Assembly: GCA_020628375.1 (NCBI GenBank)
Contig: JAHDFD010000001.1
Location: 237,853 to 301,852, forward strand
Length of the DNA: 64,000 nt
DNA from: Chitinophagales bacterium
Lineage (GTDB): Bacteria > Bacteroidota > Bacteroidia > Chitinophagales > UBA2359
Reading direction: 5' to 3'
The position numbers and the translations under genes were made by a program. The notes under the pieces were generated by a model. It was given only the letters and a program-made list of their open reading frames with translations. It did no database searches and was not told the DNA's origin. Positions within the stretch are counted from its first letter, which is position 1. Each line of letters opens with the position of its first letter. Of the stretch, positions 1-9,660 are shown piece after piece.

Positions 1-3000
1 TGTTAGATTTGATGTCGTTGCATCTGCGCAAACCGAATTATCACCTGTTATTGTGGCAACTATATCATCTGGGCAACATTGGCAATCTTCTGCTGGGAAC
101 ATTATCATTTCAAAAGTGTAGCAGTAAACATTTCCGTTTACATCATCTAAGTTTCCTGCAATAGCTTCGTTAATATCTAAAAGTACATCACCCTCAAACC
201 CTGCAACTTCAGAATCTAAAACGTTGAAAGCATAAACTGTGTATGCTGCATTATCTGCTAAACCAGTAAAACTTGCTGGTTGTTGCGCTGCTGGCGTTTG
301 TGGGGTTGCCACAATAGCACCACTTGCATCTACTAATACATAAACCAAAGTATAACCATCTTGATTCTGGTTACTTGCAACAGTATTAATAGTGTAAGAT
401 TGTGGAGCGGCACTACAATCACAAACATTATTTTGAATTACTAATACTTCTGTATCGTCAGTATCTGTAACTTGCGTATTGGGATCATTCACATCATTAG
501 CTGTTACAGTTGCTTCATTAACAAAACCCATTGTTACACCTCCTGTTGTTGAACAATTATAAGTAAATGATTCGCCTACATTAAATACCGCATCTAAATT
601 ACCTACTGCTGATATTGCTGTCGCTGTCATTGTAGCATCCATTGCACAAGAAACAGTTATTGCATCGGTAATTACAACATTTGTTAAATCTGCACTTCCA
701 TTGTTGGTTACTGTAATTGTAAATGTAGCATCTGCTCCTGACATTACATTTTGTGTATCGTCAGCGTTATCAGCATCATCTTTTACAATCATTATTGAAG
801 GTGTACCTAATGGACATTCACCTGGATTTGTTGTTACCGTACTTACAGCACTTGCTGTTGTCATATCTAAATCACATAAACAACGTGTATCTATTGTAAT
901 AGCATTGGCATCGTCATATATAGGTAGCGTTGTTACCCAATTTAATCCGCCATCAGTTGAGTATTGTAATGTCGAGCCAACTGGGCAAGTCGTTGTTGGT
1001 GCTGTTGTTGTTCCTGCTACATCTTGACCTGTGTTACCACCTACGGTATTACACGCGCTGTTAGTAAATGTTACGTTCAAATCACCTACTGCAATACCTG
1101 TTAAATCTGGACAAACCGCACAGGCACAATCTTCATTATAAGTAGTACAAACATACTCATAACATAAACCAGCAAAAGCTCCCGTTCCTGCTTGTGCGTC
1201 GGCTACGGCAGCCTCACTAATCATTGCAGCGTTAAACGCTACTAAATCATCTGCATCAACATCGAAAGCACAAACTTCAAAAGCAGTATTATCTGCTAAA
1301 CCTGTGAAACTTGCCGGACTTCCTGCTGCTGGAGTTGCTGTTTCTAATGGATCTCCATTTCCAGTTAATGTATAAATTAATGCCTTATCTGAAGGAGAAG
1401 CATTAGCTACTGTATTTATTGTAAATGGCGTTGGATCATTCCCACAATTACAATCGTTTGCAACTTGTGCTGGACAAGGTGTACAATTTCCGCCTATTAC
1501 ACTTGGCATTGCACCATCGTTTGCTCCACCACCTGTTATTGTAAACTCTGCAGTATAAGGCGTTGAAGCGGTAATATAAGCCGTAAATGTATATGTTCCA
1601 TTTCCATTATCTGTTGCTGTTCCTGAAGCTGGTGTAGTTCCATCAGCTGTAACTAATCCGCCTGCTGTTGTTAATGTTATTGTTTGTCCTGCTGTTGCAG
1701 TAATAGTAATTGTTTCCAATAAAATATCATTTTGAAAATCTCCGTCTAAATCAATTCCGTCAATACAATTACAAGGATCGGTAATTGCAATTTCTACAGG
1801 TAAAATACAAACATCTGGTACTGTTGTAACCATACTTGTTGCACTTGCTATTGTTGCATCAACATCGCATAAACAACGTGTTGTTACAGTTATAGCTGTT
1901 GTTTGGTCATAAACTGGTAAAGTTGTTGACCAAACTGTTCCTCCATCAATAGAATATTCTAAAGTTGAACCTGTTGGACAAGCTGTTGCTGGTGCTGAAA
2001 TAACACCTCCTGAAAGTGTTACATTATCAGCTTCACAAGTACTCTCTGAAGTGACAACTACCGCAGGCGCTGTTGCCACTGCTATTGCCGGATCACAACA
2101 AACACAACTTTCAGTAAATGCTACTGCTGGTGCAACTTCGTAACAATAAGGTGTTATTCCATCTGAAGACATTACCAAAGCATTATTAGCAGAAATTGCT
2201 GTTGTAATATCTGTCGTTGCATCTGTAATAAAACCTGTAACCTCTGTATCAATCACATTAAAGGCATAAACATTGTACATTGCTCCATCATCTGGTAAAG
2301 CAGTAAATGTTCCTGTTTGGTTAATTGCATTAAGCGTTCCATCGGCATTAACCAATGCGTAAACCATTTGATAGCCATCGGCGTTTCCTGTAGCTTGAAC
2401 GTTAATAGTATAAGGCGTTGCACTTGTACAATCGCAAACTTCTTGCTCTAAACAATTCAATTCAAAAACATTAAATGTTGTGGCACAAGTTACATCATCT
2501 GCATCTTCAATAGTTAGCATAATTGCAAGTTGCTCTCCGCTTGTTCCTCCAACATAAGTTTGATTAGCAATTGATGTAACTGCAGGGTATGAAATGGTTG
2601 TTCCGTTTGCTGTTACATTAAAATCGGCTGTTGTGGCAATACCACCAGTAATTGAAATTATGTCAATATTATATGTTCCATCGGCATTACAAGAACTTGT
2701 TGCATCTACTACAATTGGGTCGCAAGTTGGTCCAACTGGACACGTACCTGGCACTGTTGTTACTTCACTTGTTGCACTTGCTGTTGTGCCGTCTATATCA
2801 CATAAACAACGAGTAGTTACTGTTACTGCTGTTGTTTGGTTATAAGTTGGTAAAGTTGTTGACCAAGCAGTTCCTCCATCTATTGAGTATTCTAAAGTTG
2901 AACCTGTTGGGCAAGCGGTTGTAGGAGCTGCTATTACTCCACCAGAAAGTGTTGTATTATCTGCTTCACAGGTACTTTCTGTTACACCAACTACTAAATC

Positions 3001-3909
3001 GCCCGCTAAAATTGTTGTTAAATCTGGGCAAGAAGGGCATGCTGCTGGTAAAACTGGTGTAATAGCACCATTATTTGTCAATGCTTGTCCATCAGTATCG
3101 CTACCCCAATTTTCATCACAAGCAGACACTGCTCCTAATGGTAAGACGTTGGTATCCAAAGCAAAGCCATTATAAACAACACTTTGATATGTATTAGCAT
3201 TCGGATCATATAAAATTGCTTGATCTCCACCATTATTTAATGGAACTCCCCCACTAAAATAGTTTGTAGGTATAGGACCAGAAGAAGCTGGCCATTCATC
3301 AACAACTATTGCACAATCTCCTGCTGCCAATATTGTGCCTGCTGGGAATGTAAAAACAGCAGCATTATCATAAATTTGAAATCCTGAAATATCAATATCG
3401 GCACTCGAGTTATTACAAATTTTCACATAATCATCTCCTGCATCTGCAATACCATCACAGTTTACATCTACATTACTCGAAGCAGAATTGGGGTCTGGTA
3501 AAATTTCTACAATTGCAACTCCTGGGTTTGTTGCTTCGTTTGAACATTCTACATTACTAAATTCTCTTGCTCCGTTATTTATCCATTCTTGAATGCAAGC
3601 AAAATCTGCTGGATTTGTTGCATCTAGCCCTGTAGAACCTTGAGGCATAGCTCCACCGCAACCTGAGGTCCCTTCTATTTTATCTAAAAAATAGTCGAAT
3701 CCACTTGTTCCATCAGGTGCACAACTCATTGTTAGAATGTTGGCATACGTTAGTGGTCGTAATGCACCCGTATGACACCCGGTGAAATTACAACTTGTAT
3801 TCATAATTATTTCCACATCTGCAAAATCGGCACATTGTGAAAAGGCGTTACTATTTATCAAAAATATTGATAAACAGACACAGATTATATATTTTAAATT
3901 TCTTATCAT
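1..3909 (-). CDS. Large secreted multidomain protein, cytochrome-c-like and lamin-tail domains (3' end outside window)
   Basis: An open frame of 1303 codons runs from an ATG at 3909 to the window edge without a stop, so the C-terminus is missing. It starts with a signal peptide ending NAFSQ. Residues about 25-105 look like a small cytochrome c domain: a CX4CH haem-binding motif (C40, C45, H46) followed by the GxMPxG and W-I-x-N-G-A elements common in Bacteroidota cytochromes. Residues about 125-235 resemble a lamin-tail domain. After that come Cys-rich repeats built around YSIDGGT and TRCLCD motifs, and a DUF11-like block around residues 1030-1150. It is most likely a cell-surface protein, and a T9SS sorting domain could lie beyond the edge. 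The 51-bp gap to the upstream gene holds an 8-bp dyad (3917-3954). Redox function is uncertain. Confidence 0.8.
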   Translation of the reverse strand, partial: MIRNLKYIICVCLSIFLINSNAFSQCADFADVEIIMNTSCNFTGCHTGALRPLTYANILTMSCAPDGTSGFDYFLDKIEGTSGCGGAMPQGSTGLDATNPADFACIQEWINNGAREFSNVECSNEATNPGVAIVEILPDPNSASSNVDVNCDGIADAGDDYVKICNNSSADIDISGFQIYDNAAVFTFPAGTILAAGDCAIVVDEWPASSGPIPTNYFSGGVPLNNGGDQAILYDPNANTYQSVVYNGFALDTNVLPLGAVSACDENWGSDTDGQALTNNGAITPVLPAACPSCPDLTTILAGDLVVGVTESTCEADNTTLSGGVIAAPTTACPTGSTLEYSIDGGTAWSTTLPTYNQTTAVTVTTRCLCDIDGTTASATSEVTTVPGTCPVGPTCDPIVVDATSSCNADGTYNIDIISITGGIATTADFNVTANGTTISYPAVTSIANQTYVGGTSGEQLAIMLTIEDADDVTCATTFNVFELNCLEQEVCDCTSATPYTINVQATGNADGYQMVYALVNADGTLNAINQTGTFTALPDDGAMYNVYAFNVIDTEVTGFITDATTDITTAISANNALVMSSDGITPYCYEVAPAVAFTESCVCCDPAIAVATAPAVVVTSESTCEADNVTLSGGVISAPATACPTGSTLEYSIDGGTVWSTTLPVYDQTTAITVTTRCLCDVDATIASATSMVTTVPDVCILPVEIAITDPCNCIDGIDLDGDFQNDILLETITITATAGQTITLTTAGGLVTADGTTPASGTATDNGNGTYTFTAYITASTPYTAEFTITGGGANDGAMPSVIGGNCTPCPAQVANDCNCGNDPTPFTINTVANASPSDKALIYTLTGNGDPLETATPAAGSPASFTGLADNTAFEVCAFDVDADDLVAFNAAMISEAAVADAQAGTGAFAGLCYEYVCTTYNEDCACAVCPDLTGIAVGDLNVTFTNSACNTVGGNTGQDVAGTTTAPTTTCPVGSTLQYSTDGGLNWVTTLPIYDDANAITIDTRCLCDLDMTTASAVSTVTTNPGECPLGTPSIMIVKDDADNADDTQNVMSGADATFTITVTNNGSADLTNVVITDAITVSCAMDATMTATAISAVGNLDAVFNVGESFTYNCSTTGGVTMGFVNEATVTANDVNDPNTQVTDTDDTEVLVIQNNVCDCSAAPQSYTINTVASNQNQDGYTLVYVLVDASGAIVATPQTPAAQQPASFTGLADNAAYTVYAFNVLDSEVAGFEGDVLLDINEAIAGNLDDVNGNVYCYTFEMIMFPAEDCQCCPDDIVATITGDNSVCADATTSNLT

Positions 3910-3960
3910 TTTTAAACTAAGATTTTGGTTAATAAATTTTTCCTTTAATCTTAGCAATGA

Positions 3961-5331
3961 TTAAGGAGCAGTTGTCGTTGTGCCATTAGGTACGAATACA
4001 GGCGTGTTTGGCGTTGTGCCAATTGGGGCATTACCATTAAACACCTCAGAAGTACAACTTATATCTGAGGGATCCACTAATTGAACCAATAATGCTGAAC
4101 CATCCGCTGGTAGTTGAGTTCCCGCTGTATATGCAATCCAATTTGTGCCGCCATCTATTGAGTATTCTACATTTCCATCTACTGCATCATCTGTAGTTCC
4201 AGATGCAATAATATTGGTTACATCTATTGTAAATTGACCACAAACTTCTGTGAATGCTACATCTGCGGTGTAACCACAAGGTGCATCATTACACACCTCT
4301 ACATAACTTAGTGTATTTGTAAATGCAGTATTAGTGGCAGCTGTTCCATCTGGATCATTACAATCACTTGTTGATTGCCCATTTCCTGTAGTTCCATTTG
4401 TTGGCAAGTCATCTCCACCACAAGTAGTGGCTACATCTTCTAAACAAACAGTATAAACAAATCCGCTAACAATATCAGTTGCCATAAGTCCAGCATCAGT
4501 GGTAGCATCTACAGTATAGTTATTATTGGAACCACTTGTACCATTTTCAGGAAAACAATAAGTTCCAGTATTTGGTGCAGCTGATGTTGTGATAGATCCT
4601 GGGTCTGCTGCAAAAACAACACCCGTTCCTGTAGTTGTATAAATATCTGCTTCAATGTTAATTGAGTTAGTGCCACTACAACCATTTGTACCTCCATTAC
4701 TTCCACCTGGTGCACCATTCCAAAATCCATTATATGTTGCTGATCCATAAGGAACTCCTGCACCATCAAGAAAAACAACAGATGCTGATTCAAATATTTG
4801 TCCAGCTGTATTAATACTGGTAACTCTTGCTACTGCATCCTGTGCTTGTAAGGGATTACCAAAAGTAACTTCGTAGGTATAACAATATACATCGCCGGTA
4901 GTTGAAACAAACTCACCACTAGTAAAATCAGTAATGGTTTTAATTCCTACACCATCAATAAAGAAACTTCTACCTGCTCCTCCAGTTCCTGGACTACCGA
5001 CGCCACCACCGTAAACATCATAAACTGGTTCAACAGTTAATGTAATTGATAAATCATCTGATCCATCTGTACCCAATGTACAATCTCCCGATGCGGAATC
5101 GAAAATATCGAAACTGTATGAAGCTGTTGGAGTATTTCCATCTGCGATTTGAGTACCAGATTCTGTTAAATTAACATCGGTATATGACGCATCAGAAAAA
5201 AATCCTTCTCCATCATTTGTTATTCCGTCATTTTGAAAGTCAACTCTACAAGTATTTGTACACTGAGCATTTACATTTTGCAAACCAAATGCTAAAAGAA
5301 AAGAACATATTAAAATATTTATATTTTTCAT
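3961..5331 (-). CDS. Secreted repetitive Cys/Thr-rich protein, unknown function
   Basis: 456 residues with a clear signal peptide (MKNINILICSFLLAFG..., cleavage after NAQ). The mature part is rich in Gly, Thr, Asp and Cys and has pieces like those in the following gene, such as the YSIDGGTNW motif, which suggests related beta-sandwich surface modules. It ends abruptly in a Thr-rich tail (GTTTTAP) with no recognisable T9SS sorting domain, so how it would be retained or exported past the outer membrane is unclear. It lies between two other large secreted-protein genes on the same strand, 51 bp before the next and 97 bp after the previous. I do not recognise a named family. Confidence 0.75.
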   Translation of the reverse strand: MKNINILICSFLLAFGLQNVNAQCTNTCRVDFQNDGITNDGEGFFSDASYTDVNLTESGTQIADGNTPTASYSFDIFDSASGDCTLGTDGSDDLSITLTVEPVYDVYGGGVGSPGTGGAGRSFFIDGVGIKTITDFTSGEFVSTTGDVYCYTYEVTFGNPLQAQDAVARVTSINTAGQIFESASVVFLDGAGVPYGSATYNGFWNGAPGGSNGGTNGCSGTNSINIEADIYTTTGTGVVFAADPGSITTSAAPNTGTYCFPENGTSGSNNNYTVDATTDAGLMATDIVSGFVYTVCLEDVATTCGGDDLPTNGTTGNGQSTSDCNDPDGTAATNTAFTNTLSYVEVCNDAPCGYTADVAFTEVCGQFTIDVTNIIASGTTDDAVDGNVEYSIDGGTNWIAYTAGTQLPADGSALLVQLVDPSDISCTSEVFNGNAPIGTTPNTPVFVPNGTTTTAP

Positions 5332-5368
5332 TATATTTTTTTAAAAGGTTTTTAAAAGGGAAATAACG

Positions 5369-5412
5369 AAATGTCGTACTTCGGTGTGTTATACTTACTC
5401 AGTATGACATTT
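5369..5412. repeat. Intergenic hairpin
   Basis: Twelve-base arms (AAATGTCGTACT and AGTATGACATTT) pair except for one G-T position, around a 20-nt loop. It sits between two minus-strand secreted-protein genes. No strong U-tract follows on the minus strand, so it may be an mRNA-processing or stability hairpin or a remnant of a repeat rather than a clean terminator. Confidence 0.45.
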
Positions 5413-5428
5413 CATTAAATTGGTTTTA

Positions 5429-8266
5429 TTAATTACCTCCTTGATAAGGGAAGTTTCCTGAGTTTGAGTTACAGTTTGGATTAACTGGCGTTCCAGCACA
5501 AGTACAATCGCTCTGGATTACATCATTTTCTGTATTCACATCCCCATCGTCACACGCATCACCAAAGTTGACCATTTCGGTTGGACAATCGAAAGTTGGT
5601 GCCGCTCCACATGTGGAAAGATCGTTGGTTCCTCCAGCTGTTGCCGTACAGTTAACACCCCATGTCGTTCCATCAAACTGTATTGACTGTGTTGCTGTTG
5701 TACTTGAGTCTTCTGCTACTCCAACATCAGTTGAAACTGTCCCACTTGCAGGTCCGTCAACTGCTGTTAATGTACCCTCGTAAGAAATCAATTGTATTAA
5801 TGAACCATCTGCTGAACAACTTAATGAAATTCCATCAGCAGCACCATTCTGAATTGAACTTGGATACCATACATAATAATCATAGTTCGCATCACTACCT
5901 ATTAAATCTGTTGCTGTTAGGGTATAAGAACTGTAAGATGATCCTGCATCGTTGTAAAGGTCTATTACTAAGCTTGAAGCATCTCCACCTGTTGCTACGG
6001 CGATCTCGATAAATTCATTCATATCTGTACTGGCATTATCGTAATGGAACTCGTTGATAAATGCTACTGGACAACTACCACTTGGCACTGTTCCTGAACA
6101 ACTACAATCGGATTGAATTACATCATTTGTTGTATTAGCATCTAAATCATCACAGGCATCACCGAAGTTGACCATTTCGGTTGGACAATCAAAAACAATT
6201 GCTGTTCCAGCACAAGTACAATCGCTCTGGATTACATCATTTTCTGTATTCACATCCCCATCGTCACACGCATCACCAAAGTTGACCATTTCGGTTGGAC
6301 AATCGAAAGTTGGTGCCGCTCCACATGTGGAAAGATCGTTGGTTCCTCCAGCTGTTGCCGTACAGTTAACACCCCATGTCGTTCCATCAAACTGTATTGA
6401 CTGTGTTGCTGTTGTACTTGAGTCTTCTGCTACTCCAACATCAGTTGAAACTGTCCCACTTGCAGGTCCGTCAACTGCTGTTAATGTACCCTCGTAAGAA
6501 ATCAATTGTATTAATGAACCATCTGCTGAACAACTTAATGAAATTCCATCAGCAGCACCATTCTGAATTGAACTTGGATACCATACATAATAATCATAGT
6601 TCGCATCACTACCTATTAAATCTGTTGCTGTTAGGGTATAAGAACTGTAAGATGATCCTGCATCGTTGTAAAGGTCTATTACTAAGCTTGAAGCATCTCC
6701 ACCTGTTGCTACGGCGATCTCGATAAATTCATTCATATCTGTACTGGCATTATCGTAATGGAACTCGTTGATAAATGCTACTGGACAACTACCACTTGGC
6801 ACTGTTCCTGAACAACTACAATCGGATTGAATTACATCATTTGTTGTATTAGCATCTAAATCATCACAGGCATCACCGAAGTTGACCATTTCGGTTGGAC
6901 AATCAAAAACAATTGCTGTTCCAGCACAAGTACAATCGCTCTGGATTACATCATTTTCTGTATTCACATCCCCATCGTCACACGCATCACCAAAGTTGAC
7001 CATTTCGGTTGGACAATCGAAAGTTGGTGCCGCTCCACATGTGGAAAGATCGTTGGTTCCTCCAGCTGTTGCCGTACAGTTAACACCCCATGTCGTTCCA
7101 TCAAACTGTATTGACTGTGTTGCTGTTGTACTTGAGTCTTCTGCTACTCCAACATCAGTTGAAACTGTCCCACTTGCAGGTCCGTCAACTGCTGTTAATG
7201 TACCCTCGTAAGAAATCAATTGTATTAATGAACCATCTGCTGAACAACTTAATGAAATTCCATCAGCAGCACCATTCTGAATTGAACTTGGATACCATAC
7301 ATAATAATCATAGTTCGCATCACTACCTATTAAATCTGTTGCTGTTAGGGTATAAGAACTGTAAGATGATCCTGCATCGTTGTAAAGGTCTATTACTAAG
7401 CTTGAAGCATCTCCACCTGTTGCTACGGCGATCTCGATAAATTCATTCATATCTGTACTGGCATTATCGTAATGGAACTCGTTGATAAATGCTACTGGAC
7501 AACTACCACTTGGCACTGTTCCTGAACAACTACAATCGGATTGAATTACATCATTTGTTGTATTAGCATCTAAATCATCACAGGCATCACCGAAGTTGAC
7601 CATTTCGGTTGGACAATCAAAAACAATTGCTGTTCCAGCACAAGTACAATCGCTCTGGATTACATCATTTTCTGTATTCACATCCCCATCGTCACACGCA
7701 TCACCAAAGTTGACCATTTCGGTTGGACAATCGAAAGTTGGTGGAGTTGTATCATTTGCCATACCTTGAGTTGGTACACCGGAAAGGAAAGCCCCACTTC
7801 CATCATCTTGTAATGATGTATCTGCATCATCATTATACTGTATTGTTTCGCCTAATCCTGTTAATAAACCAGTATCGTCTGCATCATTTGTTCCATAAAC
7901 AATTGCATCTAGTAAGTTTGTGGTTGTTACAGGAGTATCTGTTGGAAAATCAGTTGCATCCCCATTATATAAGGCTATTGCATCTGCTCCATTTTGAATC
8001 CCATTTGAAGGAAAGTTGATTACTAACAACCCATTCGCATCAAAGAATAAACCATCAAGATCTATCGCATCGTAAGAAGCATCGTCTGACCCATTAAACA
8101 AGACCAATACTAACCCATCTGCTGGTGCACCCGGAGTACCTAGTAGTTCTACAAATTCTGCCATATCAGTACCAGCCTGATCTGGGTCAATTTCATTAAT
8201 AGTTTGTGCCTGCACCAAAAATGGTAAGCACAATGCCATTAGAAAAGAGAGAAAAAGTTTTTTCAT
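5429..8266 (-). CDS. Secreted protein with three near-identical 238-residue repeats (lamin-tail-like plus Cys-rich units)
   Basis: 945 residues with a signal peptide ending VQAQ. The N-terminal ~160 residues resemble a lamin-tail-like domain (NEIDPDQAGTDMAEFVEL). Then come short Cys-rich units of the form CPTEMVNFGDACDDxDxNT followed by NDVIQSDCxC, a pattern I associate with Bacteroidota surface proteins, alternating with copies of a second lamin-tail-like domain (INEFHYDNASTDMNEFIEI). The whole block repeats three times with a 714-bp period. Asp-rich loops in the short units could bind calcium, as in thrombospondin-type repeats, but that is inference. There is no visible T9SS domain; the protein ends in NFPYQGGN. 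Likely role: adhesion or surface structure. Confidence 0.8.
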   Translation of the reverse strand: MKKLFLSFLMALCLPFLVQAQTINEIDPDQAGTDMAEFVELLGTPGAPADGLVLVLFNGSDDASYDAIDLDGLFFDANGLLVINFPSNGIQNGADAIALYNGDATDFPTDTPVTTTNLLDAIVYGTNDADDTGLLTGLGETIQYNDDADTSLQDDGSGAFLSGVPTQGMANDTTPPTFDCPTEMVNFGDACDDGDVNTENDVIQSDCTCAGTAIVFDCPTEMVNFGDACDDLDANTTNDVIQSDCSCSGTVPSGSCPVAFINEFHYDNASTDMNEFIEIAVATGGDASSLVIDLYNDAGSSYSSYTLTATDLIGSDANYDYYVWYPSSIQNGAADGISLSCSADGSLIQLISYEGTLTAVDGPASGTVSTDVGVAEDSSTTATQSIQFDGTTWGVNCTATAGGTNDLSTCGAAPTFDCPTEMVNFGDACDDGDVNTENDVIQSDCTCAGTAIVFDCPTEMVNFGDACDDLDANTTNDVIQSDCSCSGTVPSGSCPVAFINEFHYDNASTDMNEFIEIAVATGGDASSLVIDLYNDAGSSYSSYTLTATDLIGSDANYDYYVWYPSSIQNGAADGISLSCSADGSLIQLISYEGTLTAVDGPASGTVSTDVGVAEDSSTTATQSIQFDGTTWGVNCTATAGGTNDLSTCGAAPTFDCPTEMVNFGDACDDGDVNTENDVIQSDCTCAGTAIVFDCPTEMVNFGDACDDLDANTTNDVIQSDCSCSGTVPSGSCPVAFINEFHYDNASTDMNEFIEIAVATGGDASSLVIDLYNDAGSSYSSYTLTATDLIGSDANYDYYVWYPSSIQNGAADGISLSCSADGSLIQLISYEGTLTAVDGPASGTVSTDVGVAEDSSTTATQSIQFDGTTWGVNCTATAGGTNDLSTCGAAPTFDCPTEMVNFGDACDDGDVNTENDVIQSDCTCAGTPVNPNCNSNSGNFPYQGGN
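5490..7743 (-). repeat. Tandem 714-bp direct repeat, about 3.2 copies
   Basis: The same bases recur at 5490, 6204, 6918 and 7632, exactly 714 bp (238 codons) apart. The fourth copy is partial and ends at about 7743. Frame-shifted reading frames inside the units translate identically, so the units are essentially identical at the DNA level, implying recent duplication or gene conversion. The period is a multiple of three, so copy-number changes keep the gene in frame. Confidence 0.95.
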
Positions 8267-8312
8267 AATTAAGATTTTAAAATTTATTGTTGAGGAAAAT
8301 TTTTCTTGAAAA

Positions 8313-8345
8313 TAAAAAAGCCCACTTATGTAGGGTAAGTGGGCT
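8313..8345 (-). terminator. Rho-independent terminator (minus strand)
   Basis: A perfect 10-bp stem (AGCCCACTTA / TAAGTGGGCT, 7-nt loop) is followed on the minus strand by TTTTTTATTTT. It lies 235 bases past the end of the DUF4293 gene and 47 bases before the start of the next secreted-protein gene. It could end the upstream operon, end a short RNA starting near 8455, or act as an attenuator for the gene at 5429-8266. Confidence 0.8.
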
Positions 8346-8455
8346 ATCAGTTATTGATTTTATTAAAAAAGGGCAACAAATTGTAAAGGTAATAAAAATT
8401 ACCAAAGAGGAATTTGAATAAACAGGGAATAGTGTCATCATATTTCTCAATTTGA
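8313..8455 (-). ncRNA. Candidate small RNA or leader between DUF4293 gene and surface-protein gene
   Basis: A TAnnTTTG promoter element on the minus strand (8461-8468) is followed by about 140 nt containing a perfect GGTAAT/ATTACC hairpin and ending in the strong terminator at 8313-8345. No reading frame of note lies inside. An 11-bp dyad (8435-8474) overlaps the promoter. This may be a free-standing small RNA or a terminated 5' leader. The rest of the 8267-8580 gap shows nothing else. Confidence 0.3.
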
Positions 8456-8460
8456 CAACA

Positions 8461-8468
8461 CAAAAATA
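8461..8468 (-). promoter_or_regulatory. Bacteroidota-type -7 element
   Basis: Reads TATTTTTG on the minus strand, matching the TAnnTTTG consensus. It sits within an 11-bp inverted repeat (8435-8445 / 8464-8474), which could serve as an operator. Confidence 0.35.
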
Positions 8469-8580
8469 TGATGATTTTTTAGGTGTAAAAAATGATTAAG
8501 GTTAAGCCTATATTAACTTTAGGCACTTTCGCCGAATGTATTTTTATCGGCTACTGAAAATATTATCGAAAAGTCTTGAT

Positions 8581-9012
8581 TTATCTCAAGCGATCTTCAG
8601 ATTTCAACATTCTGATATCACTATTGATACTGTTACCGGCTATTAGGTTAGAAATTAATGCTAATGGTGGGAATGCCCACTCAATATTAGGGTTTTCAAA
8701 TAAGTTATTCAAATATACGATTGCTCCAAAAGCCAATAGGAGTGTAAAAATCCCATAACTAGTAATTTTATTGAACGTCAATTGGCGTTTGAGCTTTGCT
8801 AACGCTTTTTTATTTTTATCAAGTCCGAAGAAGATTACAACAAGTGCATCAAGTGCAAGAACAATAGCTGCCACTGCCAATATAAGTGCATAAGTATTGG
8901 CACTATTGAAATTGGCTAAGTCTACCAAAGTTGCAAAAGGTGTAAAAGGCACTAGTAAACAGAAAACAGCAGTAAGTATTTGAAAAATGGTTGTTTTTGG
9001 ATTATCGAACAT
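8581..9012 (-). CDS. DUF4293-like integral membrane protein
   Basis: 143 residues with four hydrophobic segments (about 9-30, 42-62, 83-102 and 113-127). The C-terminal pattern NSINSDIRMLKSEDRLR matches the hallmark end of DUF4293 proteins (charged stretch ending DRLR), and length and topology fit. The family is conserved in Bacteroidota and has no assigned biochemical role. It lies 33 bp behind the DUF3109 gene on the same strand, probably one transcription unit. Confidence 0.7.
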   Translation of the reverse strand: MFDNPKTTIFQILTAVFCLLVPFTPFATLVDLANFNSANTYALILAVAAIVLALDALVVIFFGLDKNKKALAKLKRQLTFNKITSYGIFTLLLAFGAIVYLNNLFENPNIEWAFPPLALISNLIAGNSINSDIRMLKSEDRLR

Positions 9013-9045
9013 TAATTTTAGGTTTCGGATTTCAGAAATCAGGTT

Positions 9046-9660
9046 TTAGTCTTTGGAATTTTCAGCTTCGTTTTTTCTGGTCTCTGCTATTTCACACAGT
9101 TGTTTATAGAAATCTTCCCCGTATTTTCTGACGATCGGATCTTTCAGAAATTTATATACCGGAACCTGTAATTCTTTACCCAAGGTGCAAGCAGGGCTGC
9201 AAATATCCCACTTGAAGTAATTTACAGCATCATAATTTTGATATTTTTTTATACGGATCGGATATAAATGACAGGAAATCGGCTTTTGGAAGTTCACGAT
9301 GCCTTCTTCCCATGCTCTTTCTATCTGACATTTGGCGATTCCTTTTTCATCGAAATTCAAGTAAGCACATTTTCCACCTTCAACCAAAGGTGTTTCAAAT
9401 CCTGTTTGATTACTCATGTCATTGTATTCTGCTTCAAAAGGTACATACTTACCTTGTTCTTCTATGACCTTTATGCCTTCTTCTGTCAAAAATGGTTTCA
9501 CATCTTCATAAATGTCATCCAAAATCGACAGCTCGTGTTCTTCAAGTGGCGCCCCACCTTCTCCTTCTACGCAACAAGCTCCTTTGCATGCACTCAGGTT
9601 ACACACAAATTCTCTTTGAATAATATCGTCGCTGATTATTTTATCGTCTATTACTATCAT
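9046..9660 (-). CDS. DUF3109 family protein (YkgJ-like metal-cluster protein)
   Basis: 204 residues, cytoplasmic, no signal peptide. The Cys pattern is typical of DUF3109: FVCNLSACKGACC near residues 18-30, then GGKCAYLN, KCQIERAW, CHLYP and DICSPACTLG. The family relates to YkgJ-type zinc/iron-chelating proteins, so metal-cluster binding is expected, but the reaction is unknown. Full length for the family. Likely co-transcribed with the DUF4293 gene downstream. Confidence 0.85.
   Translation of the reverse strand: MIVIDDKIISDDIIQREFVCNLSACKGACCVEGEGGAPLEEHELSILDDIYEDVKPFLTEEGIKVIEEQGKYVPFEAEYNDMSNQTGFETPLVEGGKCAYLNFDEKGIAKCQIERAWEEGIVNFQKPISCHLYPIRIKKYQNYDAVNYFKWDICSPACTLGKELQVPVYKFLKDPIVRKYGEDFYKQLCEIAETRKNEAENSKD

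Noticed and set aside
701..3964. Plus-strand frames at 701-1027, 2594-2845 and 3782-3964
   Set aside because: All lie opposite the continuous minus-strand frame from 3909, which has a signal peptide and domain structure.
5568..7440. Repeated plus-strand frames of 109 and 116 codons inside the surface-protein gene
   Set aside because: They are exact shadows of the 714-bp repeats read on the opposite strand, with low-complexity translations and no start context.
5490..7743. CRISPR-like regular repetition
   Set aside because: The period is 714 bp with no short repeat-spacer structure and lies within a coding frame. No CRISPR array or cas gene was found anywhere in the window.
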